Shown here: positions 1 to 8,639 of the stretch, in pieces
Layout: each line of letters begins with the position of its first letter
Position numbering within the stretch: position 1 is the first letter of the stretch
Translations under genes and position numbers: made by a program
The notes under the pieces: generated by a model
The model's input: the letters and a program-made list of their open reading frames with translations, nothing else
Database searches by the model: none
What the model was told of the DNA's origin: nothing
NCBI GenBank assembly: GCA_963662155.1
Contig: OY759267.1
Location: 32,282,976-32,346,975, forward strand
Origin: Lamellibrachia columna
Lineage: Eukaryota > Annelida > Polychaeta > Sabellida > Siboglinidae
Direction of reading: 5' to 3'
Length of the DNA: 64,000 nt

Positions 1-190
1 GGTTGCTGGCAGGGGGAGGACCCAACTAAAATTGCTGGCATTGGTCATTCCATAATCAGGGAACCCCAAATGAAGATTTGACACTCTTTTTAGCCTTGGC
101 ACAATTCCCATAAATAAATGTACTTCTTTCTCACCCTTTGGGGATTGCTTGCAGGGGGAAGCCCCACCTAAAATTGCTTGCATCGGTTCA
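1..190 (+). repeat. Diverged direct repeat pair, 1-47 and 142-190
   Basis: Positions 1-47 and 142-190 align as imperfect direct repeats. Both carry a cag + GGGGA junction followed by an ACTAAAATTGCT/CCTAAAATTGCT core. The second copy is preceded by a pyrimidine-rich tract (122-138) and looks like a splice acceptor plus exon start. The first may be a duplicated, decayed exon start cut by the window edge. This is read directly by eye; its role as an exon is inference. Confidence 0.5.
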
Positions 191-403
191 AGCGGATATA
201 GTTGTCTCAATTTTTCAGTTCTGGCCAAGCTAGAGAAACTGGAGAAAACAATGCAGGAGATAAAATTATCTCTCGTCACTTCACAGCCAGATGATGACTT
301 GACATTAGACACCATTCTGCCTAATGGCAAGAAACTGAACACACTCAATGAACTGAGCAATTTTGAAAAACAGTTGGGTGAAGATGATGACATAAGGAAT
401 TGA
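155..403 (+). CDS. Candidate exon of a DUF4806-like gene, N-terminal part
   Basis: The frame is open after a convincing acceptor (pyrimidine tract then ttgcttgcag, ending at 154). It encodes a short lysine-rich helical stretch (LEKLEKTMQEIKLSL), an acidic linker, and LNTLNELSNFEKQLGEDDD. The last resembles the 'PLKTxEEFxxxExxL' opening of DUF4806, a domain of unknown function found in invertebrate proteins that often accompany transposon-like genes. The frame closes at TGA 401-403 and I see no clean GT donor just before it, so this copy may be truncated or use a donor I missed. It pairs with the candidate exon at 967-1126. Function is unknown. Confidence is moderate for exon character and low for the family. 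Confidence 0.4.
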   Translation, partial: GEAPPKIACIGSSGYSCLNFSVLAKLEKLEKTMQEIKLSLVTSQPDDDLTLDTILPNGKKLNTLNELSNFEKQLGEDDDIRN

Positions 404-966
404 TTTAGTATGTTTAAGATATGTTTGAGTCAATTATAAAGTGGCATTGCTTTTTTACTGTATTTTTGAAGCAACCTTAGAGTCTAAATTAATTTGGAAA
501 GCTTTCTATACAGAACCTATTTCTAGGAATTATTGTGACATTTCAAATTATGCTTAAAGGTGTGAAATATAAATTATTTCATGAATGTATGAATATAAAA
601 ATGGTCCAGCTTCATAATTGTTTAGTCAATAATGTTTGTGTTCCTTCAAGACAAGTTCACTTCATATAGCTACAGATACTCTGACTGTAACTGATTGTTG
701 GTCCAACATTATAACATGGGAAGCAAAAGGTTAAAATAATAAAAAAAAAAAAAAATTACCTATTTATTATTGGTTTAGGAATAAAAATTTGCTTGTGAGT
801 GACAATAATGAGTTTCTGCAAGTGCATACATACATATGTACGTGTGTGCGCGCGTGCGTGCATGCATGCATGCATGCAAACAATTTTATAATATAGAAAT
901 GATCAAACTTTGTTCCTTTAAAATAGAGTTGTCATTTTATATAAAATATATATTTATTTTACACAG
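404..966 (+). other. AT-rich non-coding stretch, probable intron
   Basis: This lies between two candidate exons of one gene. It contains an A-rich run near 740-757 and an alternating purine-pyrimidine block at 827-877. No ORF with family resemblance was seen. It ends in a pyrimidine-poor but usable ttacacag acceptor at 966. Confidence 0.4.
827..877. repeat. Low-complexity TG/CG/CATG repeat
   Basis: An alternating purine-pyrimidine tract runs from tacatacata through gtgtgcgcgcgtgcgtg to five catg repeats. Such tracts can adopt Z-DNA or cruciform structure and mutate by slippage. It lies inside the probable intron of the DUF4806-like fragment. Confidence 0.85.
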
Positions 967-1126
967 ATTCAAATTCTTTCGTCACTAGAGGGTGCAAGCC
1001 TTGCTAGATCCTGCAGGGCCATTATGCGGTCACTGATGACTCATGGCCTTATGAGTTTGTTCGGTGTTATGTGGCAAAAGGGAAAACTACCCTTTCGAGA
1101 CCATCTGCTGTGCAAAGTGGTCTCAA
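967..1126 (+). CDS. Candidate second exon of a DUF4806-like gene
   Basis: A 160-bp open stretch lies between an acceptor (ttttacacag, ends 966) and a consensus donor (tctcaa|gtaagt, starts 1127). It translates to IQILSSLEGASLARSCRAI, then MRSLMTHGLMSLFGVMWQ and KGKLPFRDHLLCKVVS. The order GxxLxxxxRxIMxxLMTxxLMxxF, then KGKxxF, then LLCKVV matches the conserved core of DUF4806. Splice sites on both sides and an uninterrupted frame support a real or recently dead exon. The gene would continue downstream, but 1127-1491 shows no further exon before the transposon remnant, so it is probably truncated or interrupted. Confidence 0.5.
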
Positions 1127-1491
1127 GTAAGTATATTTCCATTGACCTGTGTGCTTATTATATTATCATGATCTTACTATAAGCAATAGTTGTTTATTGA
1201 TTACTAAACAATTTTTTTTCTAACAAATTCCCTTAACTTACAAAATCGTGGGCGCATGAATACACAGCTATTTTTTTGTAAATATTGACGGGCATCGCAC
1301 ATGGGGGCATTTTAAAAGAGCTGGAGGCATGTGATTTTGATAAACGTTGGTGAGCATGTCAATGAGATGATGGCAGTTGCTGCACATTTATTTCAGAATT
1401 TTTGATGGTCAGGTTTTTTTATAATCAGACAAAACGTTAACATGGCCACCAATGCAATTCCCAACTGTGGTCTGACTCCAAATAGAGTGTC
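1127..1491. other. Non-coding sequence left of the nuclease ORF
   Basis: AT-rich sequence with no recognisable gene. It holds a 19-bp string (cgtgggcgcatgaatacac, 1247-1265) that recurs exactly in most of the 1.34-kb satellite repeats. This marks it as possible left-end sequence of the DNA transposon from which the satellite derives. I could not identify terminal inverted repeats or a target-site duplication. Confidence 0.45.
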
Positions 1492-1971
1492 ATGGCAACG
1501 GAAACAGAAAACATGGATGTTGATTTTTGTAAAAAGTACACTGCAAAATTACAAGAAAAGGTGGTATTGTCTGCCAATGGGCAGTGTCAGTTGTGGACAG
1601 GGTGCAAAAAAGGGAAATTCAGTGACTATGGTGTGATTAATTGCCGTTTTGAGTGTGGCTACAGAACGGTTACAGTGCATCGTTTAAGTTATATGCTTGA
1701 ACACAAAATGACACGTGTTGAACCTGGCTTAGATGCCAGTCATCTTTGTCATAACAGTCTGTGTCTGACAGCAAGTCATATCTCTATGGAGCCACATTCC
1801 ATAAATAACAACAGGCAATATTGTGTTAGTCAAAATGTGTGCTTTGGTCATGCACCATATCCAAAGTGTATGTTGCAATTCAAGGTATTTCAATGGCAAT
1901 GCAATAGTAAAACCTACATTTTTCTAGATGTGTTGAATCCTTCAGTTTTTTCAAAGTGTCGTCTGCTGTAG
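1492..1971 (+). CDS. His-Me-finger (homing-endonuclease zinc-loop) nuclease-like protein
   Basis: The 159-residue ORF begins at an ATG in good context (G at -3, G at +4). It carries a family signature: NGQCQLWTG near residues 28-36, then a YRTVTVHRLSYML segment, then SHLCHNSLCLTASHISMEPHSINNNR, then C..NVCFGH....C. The SHLCHN..C..SH...EP...NN order with flanking Cys/His pairs matches the zinc-binding loop and His-Me finger of homing-endonuclease-like proteins (zf-His_Me_endon type), predicted metal-dependent DNA nickases. The C-terminus may be spliced: CAAG|gtattt at 1884/1885 and ttgcag|GTC at 2109/2110 would replace the unconserved tail with three codons and a stop (2110-2121), giving about 134 residues. 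It is convergent with the transposase at 2196-4535, suggesting both belong to one mobile element. Activity is not known. Confidence 0.65.
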   Translation: MATETENMDVDFCKKYTAKLQEKVVLSANGQCQLWTGCKKGKFSDYGVINCRFECGYRTVTVHRLSYMLEHKMTRVEPGLDASHLCHNSLCLTASHISMEPHSINNNRQYCVSQNVCFGHAPYPKCMLQFKVFQWQCNSKTYIFLDVLNPSVFSKCRLL

Positions 1972-2195
1972 TCAATCTTATGCAGTTGTGTATGTCAGCA
2001 AATGCTGAGTGATGTCTTCGAATGTCGATTGATGTATAGCTCACAAGGTGGCACCATGTGCCAGTCATGGTCCATTGTCTGTTGGTGGTTTCTTGTATTG
2101 TGGTTGCAGGTCTATGAGTGATGAATCTGGGAGAAAATAGAAAGTTCACATTTGTAAGAAGTGTTCTGTTTTCTGTTTGTTTCATAATCTACCCT

Positions 2196-4535
2196 CTACT
2201 TTCTGCTGGCATAACTGTGATCAGCAGACTTTCGTGATCGCAATGAATAAAGATGATCTTCCCTGTTTGCAGTTGGCAGTGTTGTCTTTCTGCGGCGACT
2301 CCTTGTGACCACTGGCTTAACTACTGCTGCTGGCGTTTCTGAAGCTGGCCTTTTCTTCCCTTTACGAGTAGATGGTTTTGGATCAAGCTGACACTTCAGG
2401 TATCGATCTTCTGGACGGCGGTTTCTGTTTGAATCGAAGTAGTTCTGCATGCGCTTTAACTTGGTATGACGGATATGCAGACGCACTGATGATCGACGTT
2501 TGTATTGTCTCTGGTATTCCACCTCATGCTGGATTTGCTTGACAGCTCTAGCGACCTGTCCACCTCTCGTAATAGGACAATGTACATTCTCCAACTTGCG
2601 CAGCATTGAATTCCCCGCTCCATAATTTATGCGATCGATCACTGAACTCACTCGTCCATGTGCATTTCTACTGAATTTAACATTCGTCGGCAATGAAGCA
2701 CTGAATGATCGGTTAATGGATTCATTCTTGTCAGTTGTAAGTCTGTGTCGTGTCATCTGGAGTGCTGAATTTCCAAGTCGCATTTCTATTAATCCTTTAA
2801 GTGTTGCTCGGTCTTCATCTGTCATATTGAGTCGTGTCAGGCCACATGCCTTCAAATGCTGTGACCTTTTCCACCAGTTGTTTCGCTTGCCTCCACGACA
2901 GACAATTCCATGTCGGTGGGTGACAGTTCTGACATGAGCCAGAATAACAGTCCAGTGTTGCTTGGTTTATTTTTGGCATCTTAGTAGTTGTCATTCTTAT
3001 GTCACCAGCATAAAGTGTGGCCTTTTCCACCAGTTGTTTCGCTTGCCTCCACGACAGACAATTCCATGTCGGTGGGTGACAGTTCTGACATGAGCCAGAA
3101 TAACAGTCCAGTGTTGCTTGGATTATCTTTGGCATCTTAGTAGTTATCATTCTAATGTCACCAGCATAAAGTGTAGATTTTCTGGCATCGTGTTCTTACA
3201 TCCTCTGCAAAATTTTTCTTGTTTTCAGCTCTCACCATGGCATTCTCTCCCGGGAACATTCTGGATGAGAAAGATGCTCTCATGATATGTCAGAACTGTG
3301 TCTGACCGAGATGTGTTGTGTCAGCCTGCCGTTCTGCCGCGACTGTTGGCATGGCATCCTGTAACCCATGAAATGCTTTCGCATCACCGTCTGTTGCAAC
3401 GAATTTTAGTCCGACCTGTTGTTGGGCAAAGCTCACTCCGATTTGGCGGCCTATTTCATATTCTGACATTGGATCGACCACACGAATCGTGGCTGTACAT
3501 CCTTGATGGCCTGTGCACGACACATTTTGACCTTGATTGCGAAGTGATGAGCCTAGTTTGCATAGCTTGTTTTCCATGTGAAAACCTAGAATCTCATGCT
3601 TGTCCGTCTGCCATTCAATCGCGGTTCCCACTGCTTGACTTGCACTCTGTCCACAACCGTAGCTGTTTTTCAGGGATGTTGAGTTGTACCTCACATCCAT
3701 GCTTATATTGATTGGTGCATTTGCTGGAAGACCACGCAGAACATTTATCTCTGGTTTTTTCCCTCTTCTGCTGTAGGTCATCAGTCGTGGACTGAGAAGT
3801 AATTGTGGCAACCCGGTTGGATGTCCTTTGCATCCCGCTTCGACTTGGGGGAGGTGTGTTTGTTGTGGGCAGAATGTGTCGCAACTTTGTGTTTCCCATC
3901 GTTGTATCTTGTAGTCCTACATGGATGGCTACATTTGGAGCACACGGTTTCTGACCACGACTGCCCGTGTTTACTTCGGAATACAGTTTATACATACGTG
4001 ACTTGTAGTGACAGGCTGTACAGGACAATGACTGTTGCCAACACAAACCAAATTTTTTCTCATGCACTTCGAAGTGTGGAAGAATACATGTGTCCTCTCT
4101 GCTAGCATGCTCTTTAAAGCAATCATTCCACATTGCTGCATTTTTGTCCACACTAAGTAGACGCATTCCAGAAACTGCATGAGTATCTGTCTGTACGTCA
4201 GCTTGAAGATAGATGACTGTTAGGTCAGGGCATTGATCAAGCTGTGGCCGTAGAATTTTGCTCGTGCCTGGCCGACCCTCTGCGTCTGAAACTGCCAGCA
4301 ATCCTGAAGGAGTGGTTTGCACCACTCTGTCAAAGTCATCCTGGCTTAGCCGTGGCAACCAAACCCCACTGTTAACCCCATTGGGTTCCTGTTGGATTGC
4401 TGCATCTGATGGTTTGTGGTAACAGTGGCCGGTCTTGAAGCCACCAATTTTCATCTTAATTCCACCAGCAGGTGGACATTTCTCCTCACTCTTTCTACTA
4501 CTACTACTACTACTATCATGTGTTGTCTCCTCCAT
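2196..4535 (-). pseudogene. Mutator-like (MULE) transposase, decayed
   Basis: Read on the minus strand. The start chosen is ATG 4535 (METTHD-like serine-rich N-terminus, A at -3, G at +4). A longer frame to 4685 passes through a variable G tract and is unlikely. In order: serine run; a Cys-rich segment (LSCTAC near 4020); an NVAIHVGLQ...GNTKLRHIL...PPPSRSGMQ block; then PINISMDVRYNST and VATDGDAKAF, the first two acidic positions of the DDE core; QADTTHLGQ; FSSRMFPG; HGIVCRGG..NNWW; LNMTDEDR; KNESINRSF; and a basic C-terminus. The order matches metazoan Mutator-like transposases. Lesions: a one-base frame change at the T6 run 3755-3760, an in-frame TGA at 3290-3292, and a 156-bp tandem duplication (2865-3175) that also changes frame. 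It would cut and paste its own element; this copy cannot be functional. Confidence 0.75.
2865..3175 (-). repeat. 156-bp tandem duplication inside the MULE transposase
   Basis: The segment 2865-3020 is repeated at 3021-3175 with a few substitutions (for example gttgtcattcttatg versus gttatcattctaatg). The period is 156 bp, or 52 codons. It covers the CxxC/HGIVCRGG zinc-ligand-like region of the transposase. The copies have diverged slightly, so the duplication is not brand new. It disrupts continuity between FAEDVRTRCQKIY and the downstream domain. Confidence 0.9.
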
Positions 4536-5054
4536 TGTAAAATCCCAGGTAAATCCAAGTAAAATTACTAATGAAAGTGACAAAACCGTTATCTGAATGC
4601 AAACACGTCTAATACGCCTGAGAAAACAGATGACAGTGACAGGAGACCGGCATATTAGGGGGGGGGGGGGTGGGGACATATTCAAACTAGTGCAGCCTCC
4701 CTCTGATAAGTTACATCAAAGCAGAACAAGTCACATTATAATATAATTACTTAGCAGTCAACTTTTGTTTATTTCAGTTAATTAGACACAGTCACCTTTA
4801 CTCAAGTCCATGTGAAGAGCACACATGTATTGGGAGTTGAGAAAATCCTGGACAGGCCCAGCTGTTATCTGATATGGCCTAGTGAGCTGACGTAACTGTT
4901 TCACATGGAAGGTGAGTTGTTTTTGAGGACTCCACTAAGTAGGTTATGTAATGTTATGCAATTCGACAAGTTGCGGTGTCTGGCTTTTCAGTAATCCACA
5001 CTCAAAGGTGATATTTGGGTCTGTTTACATAGGTGTATTGTGGCACCAGGTAAA
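4536..5054 (-). promoter_or_regulatory. 5' flank of the MULE element, ancestor of the satellite
   Basis: This region lies upstream (minus sense) of the transposase start. It contains a G13-T-G4 tract at 4658-4675, a TATA-like AT box (tattataatataatt, 4734-4748) and a CRE-like tgacgtaa at 4889-4896. The sequence from about 4288 to 5054 is repeated in every 1.34-kb unit of the downstream satellite. It ends against the LINE fragment that starts at 5062. Promoter function is inferred only from position. Confidence 0.45.
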
Positions 5055-5061
5055 AAAATAT

Positions 5062-5646
5062 ACTTTCCTTTTCAGATTTTTCAGAATGTTTCTGTCCAAC
5101 ATGAATCCCTCTACCTTTCCCCGAGCATTCGCTCCCTGTTGTATCCGGCATCGCATTTCTACCTCTGAATGCTCATCCTCATTAACCATTCCTCCACGTT
5201 ACACAAAGCCATCCACTTGGTTGAACTCCTCATCATCCAAACTAATGTTCAAGTCCTCTCTCTGATGTCAAACACACATCTCTTCTGTCTTCTCCCGGCT
5301 CATTATCGGTCCGTGCTTCTTGAACATCCTCTTCCATTGCTCCAACACTTCCTGTAGTTCTTGTTTTTTGTCTGCTATCATGGCCAGATCGTTTGCATAC
5401 ATCCCCTTTCTGAGAACATCCTTCATGCTGATCTTCCTGCTGATTAGTGCCACCACCATGATAAAGAGTAAAGGGTCATTTCCGTGCCTCTAACCGATGT
5501 TAACTTTAAACTCTTCCGACAACCCATATCCAACCACAACTCTTGTTTTTGTTCTCAGGAACATGACAGTTATGGGTGTTGCACGCCATGACACAGAACT
5601 TACTAAATACAACCAACTCATTACAAAGTCAGACTCCCAGATAAGT
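5062..5646 (-). pseudogene. Fragment A of an RT-type LINE (reverse transcriptase core)
   Basis: Minus-strand translation gives VMFLRTKTRVVVGYGLSEEF, then an in-frame TAG (5490-5492), then HGNDPLLFIMVVALISR. That corresponds to the QGxxLSPLLF block of non-LTR reverse transcriptases. It continues with MYANDLAMIADKKQELQEVLEQWKRMFKKHG, the catalytic YADD block with the first Asp changed to Asn, followed by the thumb-side helix. The loss of YADD and the stop make it non-functional. It is homologous to 11854-12436. The left end abuts MULE sequence abruptly near 5054-5062, and the right end finishes in a duplicated cagactcccagata. Confidence 0.7.
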
Positions 5647-5754
5647 CAGACTCCCAGATAAATTATTTTGTAATTTTTGTAAACTATTATAATGATCAAA
5701 CTACAACACTGACTGATATGTATTGCCTGTATAGACTTGATGTCATCATTCCAG

Positions 5755-5908
5755 GTGCCACCATCAAACCTCAGTCACAACATGACTACATCAGTGGACG
5801 ACACAGAGCCATTCGATTACACAACAATTGACGTACCAGCAGTAAAGACGACAGGACGGCGTCGGTGTCACCTGGGACAAACCACACAAGGATGAGAACA
5901 TCGGCAGC
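5755..5908 (+). pseudogene. Host-like exon, frameshifted copy
   Basis: The stretch lies between an acceptor (atcattccag, ends 5754) and a consensus donor (gtaagt at 5909). It is the paralogue of the open exon at 35371-35543 but lacks 14 bp and 5 bp, which breaks the reading frame. The remaining pieces encode MTTSVDDTEPFDYTTIDVPA. No family is recognised. Confidence 0.4.
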
Positions 5909-5935
5909 GTAAGTTCTTGGCTCATGCTGATTATT

Positions 5936-6317
5936 GCACTCACAGCCAAGTCAGTCTTTACGCAGACATTACAGCTTACTTGAAGTGTAAAGTGATTGTT
6001 GTACTCACAGCCCAGTCAGTCTTTACACAGATATTACCGCTTCCTTGAAGTGTAAAGTGATTGTTGTACTCACAGCCCAGTCAGTCTTTATTCCGACATT
6101 ACAGCTGACTCGAATTGAAAAATTATTCTTCCACTCACATACCAGAGTCTTTATATAGGCCATACAACTGACTCAATGTGTCAAATAATTATTGCACTCA
6201 AATACCAGTGAGTCTCTATACAGATATAACAGCTGACTTGTAGTGTAAAGTGATTTTTGCACTCGCAACCCGGTTAGTCTTTCACGGACATTACAGCTTA
6301 CTAGAAGTGTAAAGAGC
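5936..6317 (+). repeat. 65-bp minisatellite, 6 copies
   Basis: Six diverged tandem units of about 65 bp, each reading roughly tgtactcacagcccagtcag, then tctttacacagatattacag, then cttacttgaagtgtaaagtgat. The first unit begins just after the candidate splice donor at 5909. The orthologous block in the second segmental unit (35566-36281) has 11 units. Confidence 0.9.
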
Positions 6318-6738
6318 TCTCTTGCTCTTGCATTAAAAACACGCGGGAAGGAGTTGTAGAGCGAACTGCCCCAGGGGGCACCAATATGGCTTTTTGGGGT
6401 ATTTTTACTGCTGCAAATGTTGATCCTTTTATGGTCGTCGGCACACTGCTTCAAATGTTCATCCTATCATTCCACTAGTATTCAACAGATTTGTAATATA
6501 GATGTAATGTTTGGTCGAATTATATATATTTTTGGAATGGAACCATTGGTTGATTCAGACAGAAAAGGAAGCATTTAAGTAGACAGGTTTTCTTACACCT
6601 ATGTGTAACAAGATATTTGTAAAAAAATGTGTAACATATTCACATGGCCTGCATTAAAAGAAGCTGTAGAAAGTTTGACACTATCATTTATTGGCTTTTG
6701 GGATGATGAAATGACGACATCTGTTAATATCATTGCAG
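6318..6738. other. Non-coding stretch
   Basis: AT-rich sequence with no recognisable gene or RNA. It differs from its counterpart in the second unit by several percent and lacks a 26-bp segment present there near 36336-36362. Confidence 0.4.
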
Positions 6739-6846
6739 ACACAATGGGTCAGCTCTTTACTCCATCTCTCGTGAGTAGTACGTCACCACGAAGAAGTGAG
6801 TTGGTTGTTGTGCATCAATCAGCTGAGATTTCCCCAGAAGCATATG
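6739..6846 (+). CDS. Candidate 108-bp phase 1-1 host-like exon
   Basis: The stretch lies between the acceptor aatatcattgcag (ends 6738) and the consensus donor gtaagtg (6847). The open frame reads TMGQLFTPSLVSSTSPRRS, then ELVVVHQSAEISPEAYG. It begins and ends in phase 1, so it could be skipped without frame change. In phase it could join the candidate exon at 12563, which also starts in phase 1. No domain is recognised. The two segmental copies differ at P/F and A/S. Confidence 0.35.
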
Positions 6847-7264
6847 GTAAGTGAGCAAGGAATATATATTTAGACTGAATTAATATTACACCATTAATTA
6901 TTTCAATACTATGCGGGAAAGTTCATTTTGGCAAAAGTGTACCCTGTACGTGAAAACGCCCACATACAAATGTATTTATTATTACCTTTGTTAAATTTAA
7001 TTTATATAAATGTTATAACTTATTGTATTATTAAAAAAAATACCGTTGCAGTCGACGGTCCAACATAATGAAGATATTGCCATATGGTTTCTCCTGGAAG
7101 TGTTTAAGGACAATCAATGCAGACTGTTCTGGCAACACAGCAAATGGTCAAGTGTTGACTGAATTAATACCATTCAGTGAACCATGTGTAGGTGTTAAAT
7201 CTGTTATTGACCAGACTTGAGCGGATCTACACACTGGGTAGTGGGTCCAGGAAGTGTATGGAAG
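6847..7264. other. Non-coding stretch
   Basis: AT-rich, with an A run at 7033-7041. Nothing recognisable. Divergence between the two segmental copies drops sharply within this interval. Confidence 0.4.
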
Positions 7265-7689
7265 GAGACCATTTTCTTGCTGAAGCTATCTGCCGCATTT
7301 GATACCATTGGTCACAGGACAACTTATTAAAAGTGTGTCAATGTGGTGTGGCATATATGGAACAGAGCTGGTTCTCATAATATTTAACTGATAGATGCAA
7401 AAGAATGAAGATAGCGAATTGTTTCTCAGCTACGTTCCCTACTTCACGTAATGTTCCTCAGGGTGTTTCACTCTCTACGCTACTCTACTTGGCTCAGTTA
7501 TCCAACGTCACAACTTGGATCACCAAGTGTATGCTAATAAATCACAGACCTATGCTATTTTGGCTACATGAGATACAAATCACTTCCAAAACTAGCTCAG
7601 GGATTGTCTCCACAAAATCTTCCATTGGATGACAGAGACCACATTAAAGTTAAATGCAAATAAATCCGAGTTAGTTATTATTGGTGGGG
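7265..7689 (+). pseudogene. Fossil reverse transcriptase of a CR1/L2-type LINE
   Basis: With frame changes, the plus strand reads ETIFLLKLSAAFDTIGH (RT motif A), DNLLKVCQCGVAYMEQSWFS, then an in-frame TAA, YLTDRCKRMKI, and NVPQGVSLSTLLY, the GVPQGSxLGPLLF motif. After a decayed stretch it reads WMTETTLKLNANKSELVIIGG, the 'LNxxKTExxxIG' block. The order matches CR1/L2 clade reverse transcriptases. It has at least one stop and several frame shifts and lacks a recognisable YADD. This is a different, older element than the LINE at 18119. Confidence 0.6.
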
Positions 7690-8582
7690 TAAATTTTGCA
7701 TGTCTATTTGAATCGATTAGGTGCGCACAATATGTTGCAAGACGTTTCCTTATGTGTCAGACTTTAGATTGCATGTAGAGAAGCACAGTAAAATCAAAAC
7801 GTGTGGAAAGCATTAGCTTAACAGTGTCGTCTGGCTGTTCTTCGATAAGAACAAATTTGCATGTTTGCTGGAGTGCCATAAAACACTAATATTATATAGC
7901 CTTTTTGTTTAGGGAGTGACGTAGAGTGATATAATGAAAGCATTGATTTACTAAAATGCAAGGAAGGACATCAACGTAATAATTTACATGTAATTGATTA
8001 CGGATTGACAGACGTTTGCTACGATGACAATAAAACTGATGCCGATTGACCAACTAATGCGAATCGAGAATAATAACCTGAATCTGAATATGTAATGATC
8101 GATGTACTTTTGTTTAAAAAATAAGAGTCCAATGACGTGAGTGACACTTAGCATTATCTGCTATTTGGTTGCACCTCCTATCGGTCGCTGGAGAGACCAA
8201 TCCACAGTCACCGGGTCTCTTATGGTTACATATCGAGCAGCTCTCAGGGGAGAGATTTGTCGGCCCCCAGACCTTCCTGTAGTTCTCCAGCCAAACTACT
8301 GACAATCCCTATATGTTGAGCTTGTAACCTCCTATGACAACACGACAACCCGTTTATATAGTAGGTAAACCTATTTAGCTGAATTTGTGGTGTGAACTCT
8401 TGAAACAGGTTAACTTTACATTTAACTGATATAACAACTACTAATTAAACAATTTAGTTAATTAGAATGTTTCTTATATGGCATAGTTCATGTTGTAATG
8501 CTGCAAAGTGTATAACATGCATAAATAATATTACTTCTCTATGTTATTGATATTGAATTATGCAGATCTAGTGGTGAAATTA
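7690..8582. other. Unassigned AT-rich sequence
   Basis: No recognisable coding, RNA or repeat feature. A 63-codon minus-strand ORF at 8114-8305 has scattered Cys residues but no family resemblance, and I do not call it. Confidence 0.4.
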
Positions 8583-8618
8583 TGCGCATGCGCCGGAAGT
8601 TATCACTCTAAGATGGCG
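8583..8618 (+). promoter_or_regulatory. NRF1-ETS-YY1-like TATA-less promoter module
   Basis: In 36 bp the sequence holds a palindromic NRF1-type site (tgcgcatgcgc, 8583-8593), an abutting ETS site (ccggaagt, 8593-8600) and a YY1-type aagatggcg (8610-8618) whose ATG at 8613 opens a 9-codon frame. This combination is typical of TATA-less housekeeping promoters in animals. The short frame (ATGGCGTCTACTAGAACG...) ends at a gtgtaa that could be a splice donor, so it may be a first coding exon. No downstream exon was identified. Motifs are seen; activity is inferred. Confidence 0.45.
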
Positions 8619-8639
8619 TCTACTAGAACGTTGGCCGTG

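Noticed and set aside
2629..2937. Plus-strand 102-codon ORF
   Set aside because: Antisense to the transposase C-terminal region.
3615..4685. Single 356-codon gene starting at 4685
   Set aside because: Its first 50 codons translate the G tract and 5' flank, and its last 50 are out of frame after the 3755-3760 shift. It is part of the broken transposase.
8114..8305. Cys-containing 63-codon minus ORF as a zinc-finger protein
   Set aside because: Cys/His spacing fits no known finger and there is no splice or start support.
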